DNA of 64,000 nt from Sphingomonadales bacterium. Lineage in GTDB: Bacteria > Pseudomonadota > Alphaproteobacteria > Sphingomonadales > Sphingomonadaceae. Below, in pieces: positions 21,101 to 33,524 of the stretch. The notes under the pieces were generated by a model, which searched no databases, had not been told where the DNA came from, and saw nothing but the letters and a program-made list of their open reading frames with translations. How positions within the stretch are numbered: the first letter of the stretch is position 1; the number at the start of each line of letters is the position of its first letter. The stretch is taken from the NCBI GenBank assembly GCA_016707885.1, contig JADJGU010000004.1, forward strand, positions 124,001-188,000, read 5' to 3'. A program made the position numbers and the translations under genes.

Positions 21101-24100
21101 GTCAGCGTGCCATTGGCATTGACCGTCGCGGTAAAGGCCGTCTTCACAGCACCGTCGTTATAGCTGCCGGTGACGGTCTTGCCGTCAGGCGACAGCGACA
21201 GGCTGATCGCATGGTTGCCAATCGCTGTCTGCAGCGTGGTGACGCCGCCACCCACAACCGACAAAGCATAGGTCGTCGCGTTGGCCGCTGCTGCACCATC
21301 TGCACCAAAGGCCGCTGTTGCCGTCACAATTGCCGCAGCAGAAGTCTGGCTGATGCCTGCAACGCCAAAGCCTACCGGCGAACCGGCGGTGGTTTCATCC
21401 AATGTGACCGAGCTGTTGCCCGAAGCATTGGTGAGGAACCGGACCATCATCTGCAAAACTGATATTTGCGCCAATGTTCACTGTTTCGCTGTCGCTGGCG
21501 GTATCGCCATCACCATCGGTGATCGACGACGACGCGGTCAGCGTGATCGCGCTGTCTAGCAATGACGCAAACTGGTCATCATAGGGTCCGTTGGCTTCAC
21601 CGAAGCGCATGGTCGATCTGGCTGTACTGGGTCAGCGTCACTACACCGGTACCGCTGACAGCAACCGAGAAGACCACCGAAGCAGCGGTCGCGGTTGCAG
21701 GCGCTATCGCCGAGGTCGAGCCGACAATGACATTGCCAATCTTGAACAGGTTGATCGCCGTTCCATGGCTCGTGAGGCCGGAAGCGCCTCCAACCGTGTT
21801 CAACGTAAAGGCCAGCGAAGGTGTCGCTGCACCATCGGCGCCAGCGGTCGAGGTCAGGCCAAACACACCGCCAAAATTGGCAGCACTGGTCGCCACATCT
21901 TCAGCCGTTGGGGCACCATCGGTTTCTGCATCCTGCGTAATCAGTGAAACACCAACATCTTCACCCTTGGTGACATTGATCGTTGGGCCATCATCCTCAA
22001 AGCGGATGATGCTGCCCAGATCGACATTGGCCGTATCGGTATCGCCGTCAAAGTCGGTTGCGGTGACGCGCAGGGTCAGTGCACCTGCAGTCAGCGGTGA
22101 CGAATCTTCGTCATGCGATGCGCCTCCGGTGGGATGCTCGACCGCAAGGTTTTGCGTAACGGTTACCGCACCGCTGGTCGGATTGACGCTGACGGTGAAG
22201 GCTACTGCCCCGCCGATACCGCCCACACGGCCTTCGATAACGCCGGGTGCTGCAGTGTAGAGAAGGATCGCGGTGTTTGTCGTCGACAGCAATAGCCCCG
22301 AATTCGCGCCTTCGATCGGCAGAACAAAATTGTAGGCATAGCTGGTCGGCGCATCCGCGCTGGTGACTGCATTGGTGAGCGTGAACAGACTGGCCGCTGT
22401 CATGGTGACGCTGCCCAGATTTCCGCCTGCCGGATCGACTTCGCCACCGGCAGCGACAACGCCATCGGTTTCGTCGATGCGGATCTGCGTTCCGGTCAAT
22501 GTCAGGGTGACATCCGGACCGTGATCGGCAAAGGCAATGTTGCCGCCCAGATCGATGGTTTCGCTGTCGGATGCCGTGTCGCCGTCATTATCAGTGATGG
22601 TCGACGACGCTGTCAGTGTGACCTTGCCATTTGCCAGAACCGCAACATGGTCGACGAACGGCGCGGCAGTCGCGCTAGGGTCGGTGCCGATCGGGTGATC
22701 GATCTGGCTGTATTGGGTTAGCGTGACCACGCCGGTGTTGGACGTCGCAATGTCAAACACGGTGTTGTCGGCGGTTACGGCACCGGCGTTGGCTGCGGTC
22801 GAACCGACAACCTTGCCAGCGATCAGGTACAGATTGATGGCCGCACCATTGCTGGTCAGGCCAGAAACGGAATTGGCCACATTCAGGCTGAACGCCAGGC
22901 TCGGCGTAGCAGCGCCATCGGCTCCGCCATTAGAGGTCAAGCCGAATACGCCGCCGAAATTGGCAGAACTGGTGTCCGTATCGGTGTTTGTACCGATTGT
23001 GTCGGCATCCTGTGTGATGAGCACGACATTGGCATCGCTGCCAACCGTTATGTTGAGTGTCGGGCCATCATCCTTGAAGGTGATGCGGTCGCCAATTGCA
23101 ACAGTTTCGCTGTCGGTATCGCCATCAAAGTCGGTAATCGTGATGGTCGCGTTGATTAGGCCTGAAAGCGTCAGGGCATCGTCATGCGCCGCACCCGGGC
23201 CGCCATCGACCAGATGCTCAAGCGGAACGAACTGCGTGACGGTCAGCGTGCCATTGGCATTGACCGTCGCGGTAAAGGCCGTCTTCACAGCACCGTCGTT
23301 ATAGCTGCCGGTGACGGTCTTGCCGTCAGGCGACAGCGACAGGCTGATCGCATGGTTGCCAATCGCTGTCTGCAGCGTGGTGACGCCGCCACCCACAACC
23401 GACAAAGCATAGGTCGTCGCGTTGGCCGCTGCTGCACCATCTGCACCAAAGGCCGCTGTTGCCGTCACAATTGCCGCAGCAGAAGTCTGGCTGATGCCTG
23501 CAACGCCAAAGCCTACCGGCGAACCGGCGGTGGTTTCATCCAATGTGACCGAGCTGTTGCCCGAAGCATTGGTGAGAACCGGACCATCATCCGCAAAACT
23601 GATATTTGCGCCAATGTTCACTGTTTCGCTGTCGCTGGCGGTATCGCCATCACCATCGGTGATCGACGACGACGCGGTCAGCGTGATCGCGCTGTCTAGC
23701 AATGACGCAAACTGGTCATCATAGGGTCCGTTGGCTTCACCTGGAAGCGCATGGTCGATCTGGCTGTACTGGGTCAGCGTCACTACACCGGTACCGCTGA
23801 CAGCAACCGAGAAGACCACCGAAGCAGCGGTCGCGGTTGCAGGCGCTATCGCCGAGGTCGAGCCGACAATGACATTGCCAATCTTGAACAGGTTGATCGC
23901 CGTTCCATGGCTCGTGAGGCCGGAAGCGCCTCCAACCGTGTTCAACGTAAAGGCCAGCGAAGGTGTCGCTGCACCATCGGCGCCAGCGGTCGAGGTCAGG
24001 CCAAACACACCGCCAAAATTGGCAGCACTGGTCGCCACATCTTCAGCCGTTGGGGCACCATCGGTTTCTGCATCCTGCGTAATCAGTGAAACACCAACAT

Positions 24101-27100
24101 CTTCACCCTTGGTGACATTGATCGTTGGGCCATCATCCTCAAAGCGGATGATGCTGCCCAGATCGACATTGGCCGTATCGGTATCGCCGTCAAAGTCGGT
24201 TGCGGTGACGCGCAGGGTCAGTGCACCTGCAGTCAGCGGTGACGAATCTTCGTCATGCGATGCGCCTCCGGTGGGATGCTCGACCGCAAGGTTTTGCGTA
24301 ACGGTTACCGCACCGCTGGTCGGATTGACGCTGACGGTGAAGGCTACTGCCCCGCCGATACCGCCCACACGGCCTTCGATAACGCCGGGTGCTGCAGTGT
24401 AGAGAAGGATCGCGGTGTTTGTCGTCGACAGCAATAGCCCCGAATTCGCGCCTTCGCTCGGCAGAACAAAATTGTAGGCATAGCTGGTCGGCGCATCCGC
24501 GCTGGTGACTGCATTGGTGAGCGTGAACAGACTGGCCGCTGTCATGGTGACGCTGCCCAGATTTCCGCCTGCCGGATCGACTTCGCCACCGGCAGCGACA
24601 ACGCCATCGGTTTCGTCGATGCGGATCTGCGTTCCGGTCAATGTCAGGGTGACATCCGGACCGTGATCGGCAAAGGCAATGTTGCCACCGAGGTCGATGG
24701 TTTCGCTGTCGGATGCCGTGTCGCCGTCATTATCAGTGATGGTCGACGACGCTGTCAGTGTGACCTTGCCATTTGCCAGAACCGCAACATGGTCGACGAA
24801 CGGCGCGGCAGTCGCGCTAGGGTCGGTGCCGATCGGGTGATCGATCTGGCTGTATTGGGTCAGGGTGACCACGCCGGTGTTGGACGTCGCAATGTCAAAC
24901 ACGGTGTTGTCGGCGGTTACGGCACCGGCGTTGGCTGCGGTCGAACCGACAACCTTGCCAGCGATCAGGTACAGATTGATGGCCGCACCATTGCTGGTCA
25001 GGCCAGAAACGGAATTGGCCACATTCCAGGCTGAACGCCAGGCTCGGCGTAGCAGCGCCATCGGCTCCGCCATTAGAGGTCAAGCCGAATACGCCGCCGA
25101 AATTGGCAGAACTGGTGTCCGTATCGGTGTTTGTACCGATTGTGTCGGCATCCTGTGTGATGAGCACGACATTGGCATCGCTGCCAACCGTTATGTTGAG
25201 TGTCGGGCCATCATCCTTGAAGGTGATGCGGTCGCCAATTGCAACAGTTTCGCTGTCGGTATCGCCATCAAAGTCGGTAATCGTGATGGTCGCGTTGATT
25301 AGGCCTGAAAGCGTCAGGGCATCGTCATGCGCCGCACCCGGGCCGCCATCGACCAGATGCTCAAGCGGAACGAACTGCGTGACGGTCAGCGTGCCATTGG
25401 CATTGACCGTCGCGGTAAAGGCCGTCTTCACAGCACCGTCGTTATAGCTGCCGGTGACGGTCTTGCCGTCAGGCGACAGCGACAGGCTGATCGCATGGTT
25501 GCCAATCGCTGTCTGCAGCGTGGTGACGCCGCCACCCACAACCGACAAAGCATAGGTCGTCGCGTTGGCCGCTGCTGCACCATCTGCACCAAAGGCCGCT
25601 GTTGCCGTCACAATTGCCGCAGCAGAAGTCTGGCTGATGCCTGCAACGCCAAAGCCTACCGGCGAACCGGCGGTGGTTTCATCCAATGTGACCGAGCTGT
25701 TGCCCGAAGCATTGGTGAGAACCGGACCATCATCTGCAAAACTGATATTTGCGCCAATGTTCACTGTTTCGCTGTCGCTGGCGGTATCGCCATCACCATC
25801 GGTGATCGACGACGACGCGGTCAGCGTGATCGCGCTGTCGAGCAATGACGCAAACTGGTCATCATAGGGTCCGTTGGCTTCACCTGGAAGCGCATGGTCG
25901 ATCTGGCTGTACTGGGTCAGCGTCACTACACCGGTACCGCTGACAGCAACCGAGAAGACCACCGAAGCAGCGGTCGCGGTTGCAGGCGCTATCGCCGAGG
26001 TCGAGCCGACAATGACATTGCCAATCTTGAACAGGTTGATCGCCGTTCCATGGCTCGTGAGGCCGGAAGCGCCTCCAACCGTGTTCAACGTAAAGGCCAG
26101 CGAAGGTGTCGCTGCACCATCGGCGCCAGCGGTCGAGGTCAGGCCAAACACACCGCCAAAATTGGCAGCACTGGTCGCCACATCTTCAGCCGTTGGGGCA
26201 CCATCGGTTTCTGCATCCTGCGTAATCAGTGAAACACCAACATCTTCACCCTTGGTGACATTGATCGTTGGGCCATCATCCTCAAAGCGGATGATGCTGC
26301 CCAGATCGACATTGGCCGTATCGGTATCGCCGTCAAAGTCGGTTGCGGTGACGCGCAGGGTCAGTGCACCTGCAGTCAGCGGTGACAGATCTTCGTCATG
26401 CGATGCGCCTCCGGTGGGATGCTCGACCGCAAGGTTTTGCGTAACGGTTACCGCACCGCTGGTCGGATTGACGCTGACGGTGAAGGCTACTGCCCCGCCG
26501 ATACCGCCCACACGGCCTTCGATAACGCCGGGTGCTGCAGTGTAGAGAAGGATCGCGGTGTTTGTCGTCGACAGCAATAGCCCCGAATTCGCGCCTTCGC
26601 TCGGCAGAACAAAATTGTAGGCATAGCTGGTCGGCGCATCCGCGCTGGTGACTGCATTGGTGAGCGTGAACAGACTGGCCGCTGTCATGGTGACGCTGCC
26701 CAGATTTCCGCCTGCCGGATCGACTTCGCCACCGGCAGCGACAACGCCATCGGTTTCGTCGATGCGGATCTGCGTTCCGGTCAACGTCAGGGTGATATCA
26801 GGACCATGATCGGCAAAGGCAATGTTGCCACCGAGGTCGATGGTTTCGCTGTCGGATGCCGTGTCACCGTCATTATCAGTGATGGTCGACGACGCCGTGA
26901 GCGTGATCTTGCCATTGGCCAGAACCGCAACATGATCATCGAACGGTGTTGCCGAAGCGCCGGGATCAGTGCCGATCGGATGATCGATTTGGCTGTATTG
27001 CGTCAGGGTAACAACGCCGGTTCCGCTTACCGCAACCGAGAAGACAACCGACGCGTCGGTGGCACTGGCAGGAGCTGTACCCGCAGTCGAACCAACAATC

Positions 27101-30100
27101 ACGCCGCCAACCTTGTACAGATTGATGGCCGCACCATTGCTGGTCAGACCCGACACGCCATTGGCGACATTCAGGTCAAACGCCAGGCTCGGTGCAGCAG
27201 CGCCGTCTGCGCCGCCATTTGAGGTCAAACCGAATACGCCATCGAAATTGGCCGAGCTGGTGTCGGTATCGCTGTTCGCACCGATCGTGTCGGCATCCTG
27301 CGTAATAAGGACAGCATTGGCATCGCTGCCCATAGTGACGTTGAGCGACGGCCCATCATCCTTGAAGGTGACGCGGTCACCGACAGCAACGGTTTCGCTG
27401 TCGGTATCACCATCAAAGTCGGTGATCGTGATGGTCGCGTTGATAAGGCCAGAAAGCGTCAGAGCATCGTCATGCGCCGCACCCGGGCCGCCATCGACCA
27501 GATGTTCTAGCGGAACGAACTGCGTGACCGTCAGCGTGCCATTGGCATTGATGGTGGCGGTAAAGGCCGTCTTCACCGAACCGTCATTATAGCTGCCGGT
27601 AACCGTCTTGCCGTCAGGCGACAGCGACAGGCTGATTGCATGGTTGCCAATCGCCGTCTGCAGCGCGGTAACGCCGCCACCCACAACCGAAAGAGCGTAG
27701 GTCGTCGCGTTGCCCGCTGCTGCACCATCGGCACCAAAGGCCGCTGTTGCCGTCACAATTGCCGCCGCCGATGTCTGGCTGATGCCTGCAACGCCAAAGC
27801 CTGCCGGCGAACCTGCCGTCGTTTCATCCAATGTCACCGAGCTGTTGCCCGACGCATTGGTCAGAACCGGACCATCATCGGCAAAGCTGATGTTCGCGCC
27901 GATATTCACCGTCTCGCTGTCGCTGGCAGTATCGCCATCACCATCGGTGATCGTCGACGACGCGGTCAGTGTGATCGCGCTGTCGAGCAATGTTGCAAAC
28001 TGGTCATCATAAGGACCATTGGCTTCACCCGGAAGCGCATGGTCGATCTGGCTGTACTGGGTCAGCGTCACCACACCGGTACCGCTGACAGCAACCGAGA
28101 AGACCACCGATGCAGCAGTTGCGCTGGCAGGTGCTGTCGCCGAGGTCGAGCCGACAATGACATTGCCGACCTTGAACAGGTTGATTGCCACGCCGTGGCT
28201 GGTGAGGCCGGAGGCACCACCCGCTGTGTTCAGTACAAAGGCCAGCGAAGGTGCAACTGCACCATCCGCACCAGCAGTCGACGTCAGGCCAAACACACCG
28301 CCAAAATTGGCAGCACTGGTCGCCACATCTTCCGCCGTCGGAACGCCATCGGTTTCCGCATCCTGCGTAACCAGCACGACACCTGCATCTTCACCCTTGG
28401 TGACATTGAGCGAGGGGACATCGTCCACCACTGTGACGTTGAACGATCCGGTGGCGGTGTCGGTCTCGCTGTCGGTAACCTCAAAAGTCACGCCGTTCAA
28501 AGTGACCGAATCTTCGCTGCCGCTCGCGACATGCTTGACGGGTTGCGAAAGCGTGGTCGAATAGCTGTACGTCACATCGCCCGGATTGGGGCCAAGCACA
28601 GCGCCGGAAACTTCGATCCGGATGACTTCGGCACCGCCACTGCGTCCGACAAGCGCGCCACTTTCCAGCGCGAAAACAACGTCGACGCCGTCGAGCGTTT
28701 TCAACTGGCCATCGAGCGCGCCAGTATCGACGAGTTTGATCGAAGCGAGCAGGTTAGCCGGTACGTCGGCACCGAAATTGACCACGGCCGTGCCAGAGGC
28801 AGTGGCGCTTTCGGTCGAATCTGTTTCGCTCGGGCTCGCTTGCAGCGGCGCGGCATCGACATTGGCATTCGGCAGGCCGTCTTCATCGACGGTCAAATTG
28901 GCAATGCGCAGGATGTTTGGCACCGAGTCCTTAAGTAGATCAAAGGTAACCGTCGTGGTCGACGGATCGCCATCGGCATCGGTGATGGTGTAGGTGAAGC
29001 TGTCCGGACCTTCCGCACCTGCATTCGGCGTGTAGGTGAAAGTTCCATCATCATTGTAAACGACTGTGCCCTTGGACGGGTTGGTGGCAATCGCAACACC
29101 GGTAACTAGGTTTACGCCATCGGCACCCTTCACATCATTGGCAAGCGCATCAAATGTCAGTGCTGTCTGTTCCGCAACCGAATAGGTGCCGTCGGGCTTG
29201 GCGGTCGGCACATCGTCAACAATGCGCACTTCGACCTGGTCGGTATCGGTCGAGCCGTCGGTGTCGGTGACAGCAACATCAAACAATTCGGTCAGAAAAT
29301 TTTGACCACCCGCATTGGCATGCGCGGTGTTGTCGGTCAGTACATAGCTGTAACCGATGGTAATCGCTGTCGCGTTGCCATCAGCCGGGGCCGAGATCGA
29401 GGTGATCGTGAAGGTGCCATAGGCAGTCGCAAAAGACTGGCCGACAAAGGTTTCGGTACCTTCGATCTTGATAGACGCAATACCGTCGAGGCCATTGACG
29501 GTGAAGCTGCCCGTCTGCGTGAGCGAATCTGGAGTGGTATCCGAACCGGCAGGCTCAACGCCACGCACGGGCAGATCGTCTTCGTCGACAATCAGGTCAG
29601 GGCCTTCGACGTTCAAGCCGTTGATCGTAATGATGTCGTCACTGCCGTTGATGGTAATCGTCAGAGTTGTGGTCGAAGGATCCCCGTCGCCATCGGTGAT
29701 GGTGTAGGTGAATATTTCGGTCAGGCTATCATCGCTATCGAGGCCCTGGACACGCGGATCATCGTTGTTCAGCGTATAGCTGTAGCTGCCATCCGCATTC
29801 AGAGTCAGCGAGCCATAAGTGCCGGCGAGCGCCGAGCCGACAGTGCCGTTGGTAGCGCCGAACGCAACGGCGGTAACGGTTGCGCCGTCTGCGCCTTTGG
29901 TATCTGCCACACCATCAGTTGCATTGGCATCAGCCACATTCGCACCGCTGATGACATTGCCGTCAGCAACAGTCGGGCCGTCTTCCTTGACGCTGTCAAT
30001 ATCGGCACGTGCCGTCGGCACATCGTCAACGATATCGATGACAAGCGTTCCGGGCGTGTTGTCGCCATCCTGGTCGGTGACCACAACGGCAAAGTCATCA

Positions 30101-33060
30101 AAGGTCGCGTCGCCAGAAGTGTTGGTGGTCAGCTCATACTCATAGCCGATCGCACCCGCAGCGATGCTGGTGATGGTCAATGTGCCGAAGCTGCCGGTGA
30201 AGGTCTGGCCGACTGCTGTAACCGCAACGCCGTCAATGGTGACCGTCGCCGGGCCGTCAGGTGCTGTGTAAGCGATTGTTCCGGCAGTCAGTTCGCTGTC
30301 AGCGCCGGCGTCAGACCCGGCAGGCAGGCCTGCCTCTTCAACTTGCGTGCCAGCCTCTCCCTCGGTCGGAAGGTCAAGCGTGGTCCGGCTGTCGCCAATA
30401 TCAATGGTCAGCGTCGCGGTCGAAGGATCGCCGTCGCCATCGGTGATGGTGTAGGAAAAGACGTCTGAAACGCCACCCGGCGTACCCGGATTCCGGGCGT
30501 AGCTGTAGCTGCCATCGGCGTTCAGCGTCAGGACGCCATATTGGCCGTTGGTGGTGCCATCAACCGCACCGGCGCCGCCAAAGCCGCTGATTGCGGTCAC
30601 GGTTACGCCGTCAGCACCGGGCGTGTCAGCCCCGCCATCGCCTTCAGCGTCGGTGATTACATTGCCCGTCGCAGGGCCGTATTCACCAGCTGCAATGCTG
30701 TCTGCATCTTTGATTGCTGTCGGCGCGTCATCGTGAATGCCGATGACCAGCGTGTCATTGGCGCTGTCGCCATCGCTGTCGGTGACCACAACATTGAAGC
30801 TGTCGGTGGTGCCCTCGCCCGATGTGTTGTCGGTCAACGTATAGCTGTAGCTATAGGCGCCCTCTGATACGGTAACGGTCAGCGTGCCATGCGCGCCAGT
30901 GACGGTGCCGCCAGCCGTGACATTTACGCCATTGATAACAAGCGACTGCAGCGTATCGCCACCGGTCGAAATTGCGATGGTGCCACCCGTTGTTTCGCTG
31001 CCGGATTCCTCATTCGAGCCTTCGGGCTCGCTGCCGCGTGCAGGCAAGCCTGCTTCGTCGACAAAGTTTTCGCCGCTGACATCGACCCGGGGCTCCAGAT
31101 CTTTGAGCAAAGTGATCGTCACAGTCGCTGTCGACGGATCGCCATCACCATCGGTGATGGTGTACTGGAAGGTGACAACACCTTCCTCGCCAGGTGCCGG
31201 GGTATAGGTAAAGGTGCCGTCCCCATTATAGACAAGCGAGCCTGCACCGCTCAGCGATTCTGCCACCACAGCGACGCCAGTCGACAGGTTGACGGCATCT
31301 GCGCCCGGAGTGTCGTTGGAAAACACATTGACCGTGACGGGTGCATTTTCGCTTTCCTGAGCAGCGCTGTCGTTCACTGCCAGCGGCGCGTCATCAATGA
31401 TCTTGATGTTCAAATCGTCGCTGGCAACATCACCATCAAGATCGGTAACGACAATCGGGAATGTCACGGTGCTGCCCGCAGTGTTCAGCGTGTTGTCGTT
31501 CAGCGTATATGTATAGGTAATGCTGCCATTTCCGGTAACCGGATCATAGCTGTACGCCGTGATGACAAGCGTGCCGGTTGCATCCGACACCACCTGTTGG
31601 GGAAGTGCTCCCGGTGTTATCGTTACGCCGGATACGGTTACGCTGCCCACGCCATCGGGCGAGTTGAAGGTGATCGTTCCGCTGGTGCTCTCCGGATTAC
31701 CATCGAATTGCGACCCCGACGGCTCACCGTCGCGTACGGGCAAATGCGGCTCACGTACCTGCGTACCGTCTCCGATTTCCGGAACGAAGACGATCCGGTT
31801 GGGCGCATCGCCGATGTTGATGGTCAGCGTCGCTGTCGAGGAGTCGCCGTCTCCGTCGGTCAGCTGATAGGTAAATACGTCGGTGACGCCACCTGGCGTG
31901 TTGACGTTGCGAACATAGCTGTACGTGCCATTTGCACCCAGTGTCAGCGTACCATATTGGCCATTGATCGTGGTGCCTACAGCGCCGAAGCTTCCAGAGG
32001 TTCCTGCGCGAATTCCAGTGATAGTACCGCCATCGGCACCCAGAGTATCTGCGCCAGCCGAACCGCTTGTAGTGCCTGCGCCCGAGAGCACATTGCCCGT
32101 CTCCGGACCATAGGTGCCGCCCGCGACGCTATCTGTATCGTTGCGCGCAGTGGGTACGTCATCCGCAATCGCGATGGTCAGGCGTGCAGTCGACGAATCT
32201 CCATCGGGATCGGTCACAACAACGGTGAACACATCGGTTGTGCTGTCGCCCGACGTGTTATCGATCAGGCGATAGGTATAGGGAATCTGACCATCGGTCA
32301 GCGCACCGAGCGTCAAAACACCGTTGGGCGTCGTGATCTGCTGTCCTGCGGCGCCGGTGTAGACAATGCCGTTGATAGTTATCGAACCGATACCGTCCGG
32401 CGATGTGATTATGATTGTTCCGGTGGTCGAATCCGATCCATTGCCCGCAGAAGAACCAGGTGATTCAACATTGCCGTTGGTGCGCGTGCCGGGAAGCCCG
32501 ACTTCGCTGACATTGTCGATAACGTCCTTGCCCGCAGGGCCGCCGTCTTGAATATTTACGTCCGGATCACGGTCAACCAGATTGGGGATGATTTCACGCT
32601 CTTCTGGTTCGGGGAATGCCAATTGCGTCGGAGGCAACAAATCGCCGCGCGCAAATGGGTCGCCAATATCACCCACCGGATCGGCAAAGTTGCCACCCGA
32701 GCTGGTCGGACGGCCTGCTGCAGGAGCAGGCTCCTGTCCGATCAACAGCGCTGCGATGTTGAGCGGCGGCACGGCAATGCCGTCAATGACAAACTGCGGA
32801 ACAAAAACTGCCCCGTCGGGGATTACAACTTCGCTGCCATCCGGCAATTTGACGATCAGGTCACGCCCGGCCACGCGGATGTCGTTCAATGACACACCCT
32901 CTGGCAATACCAGTTGCCCGTCCTGCCCCGGCACTAGTGCCGCTGCCTGCAATGCAAGCTGCACCTGCGCATTTGCAGCCATGGCTGCTGCGGCGAGGGC
33001 CGGTGCATCAATTGCATCTGCAATCATTTCCGGAGCGATGTTTGGAGTTTCGGAGTCCAT
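15194..33060 (-). CDS. Giant type I-secreted adhesin (LapA/BapA-like), four frame breaks in repeats
   Basis: Very large surface adhesin of about 5950 codons. ATG 33060 (MDSETPN) is preferred over TTG 33066. Residues 1-116 resemble a Lap/Bap N-terminal module (SLNDIRVAGRDLIVKLPDGS) ending in PAAG at 113-116, a LapG-type cleavage tetrapeptide. Residues about 180-1540 hold VCBS/cadherin-like repeats marked by VTDxDGD and FTYTxTDGDGDPS. From about 1550 to 4930 come DUF5801-type repeats (TASSTITDNDGDTASDSETI). A vWA domain near 18200-17640 keeps the MIDAS motif DFSGS. Five or so RTX nonapeptides lie near 17000-16890 (GGAGADMMTGGAGAD). Four EF-like Ca-binding loops follow (DLDGDG, DRNGNG, DSNKDG, DANSNG), then a C-terminal secretion region. 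The frame breaks near 25027 (extra C), 21600 (TG lost), 21431 (extra G) and 20066 (C lost), each revealed by comparison with sister repeats. Confidence 0.9.
19823..21963 (-). repeat. Adhesin tandem repeat, copy closest to the C-terminus
   Basis: A 2141-bp unit encoding about 714 residues in four related subdomains. It is nearly identical to the next two copies. The known differences are one- and two-base indels at about 20066, 21431 and 21600 that break the frame, plus a TCC/TCT-type base change near 21450. Confidence 0.9.
21964..24105 (-). repeat. Adhesin tandem repeat, second copy
   Basis: A 2142-bp unit (714 codons exactly) and the only one of the three near-identical copies without a frame break. 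It is the best reference for the unit. Confidence 0.9.
24106..26248 (-). repeat. Adhesin tandem repeat, third copy
   Basis: A 2143-bp unit, near-identical to the first two. Its one extra base is the second C at about 25026-25027, where both other copies have a single C; this shifts the reading frame. Confidence 0.9.
26249..28393 (-). repeat. Adhesin tandem repeat, diverged fourth copy
   Basis: A 2145-bp unit (715 codons) with the same four-subdomain order. From about 26780 upwards it differs from the others at many third positions and some residues (VGSTAGTAPASATDASVVF against VGSTAANAGAVTADNTVFD). The near-identity therefore stops inside this copy. Confidence 0.8.
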
Positions 33061-33524
33061 GGCCAAATCCTAGTTAAGCACAGGCAAATCGGTCCGGCAG
33101 GTTGCCAGAACGAGTGTCGGGTTGATGAAAATTGGAGTGAACAGGTGCGGGTTATGGTTAACGGCGGCCTGAGAATCGGATCCGATCCCAGTATAACTTT
33201 CGACTCGTAGAGAACGGTCGTGCATGAATATCTTTGCCTCCCATAACAGCTTGCAAACACCCGATTTTCTTATTTCCGGGCTGCTTTAGCTGGTCCGTTT
33301 GGCGACCCCGTGAATCCTGTTTTTCCGATTCGTTAACAACAGGGTAAGCATGATTGCCGGAGAGTCGGCAAGAAATTTCGAGAAAATTTACCATTTATTT
33401 ACAGAAAAATGCCGTTAGGCATATATCTTTTGCTATATATCGCCGACTAGCCTGAACGGGCTATAACCGCCCAAATTCTTGGATAGGAAGAGCAACTATA
33501 ACCATAAATCATGCCATTCGTTTC
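33061..33524. other. Divergent control region between adhesin and sensor kinase
   Basis: About 460 bases without a gene separate the minus-strand adhesin from the plus-strand kinase, so both promoters should be here. The right half is AT-rich. It holds two similar elements, GCATATATC and GCTATATATC (about 33418-33442), and a short hairpin (TAGCC/GGCTA, 33448-33463). A good AGGAAGAG ribosome site lies at 33486-33493 just before the kinase. No operator family is recognisable. Confidence 0.5.

Noticed and set aside
19823..28393. Regular repeats that could suggest a CRISPR array
   Set aside because: The period is about 2.1 kb and the repeats are coding; there are no short spacers or cas genes.
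15377..32892. Many long open frames on the plus strand across the adhesin, up to 432 codons
   Set aside because: They are antisense shadows of repetitive GC-rich coding DNA. They repeat with the 2142-bp period, have low-complexity products and lack ribosome sites.
33511..33513. ATG as start for the histidine kinase
   Set aside because: It is out of frame with the kinase and reaches a stop after about 16 codons.
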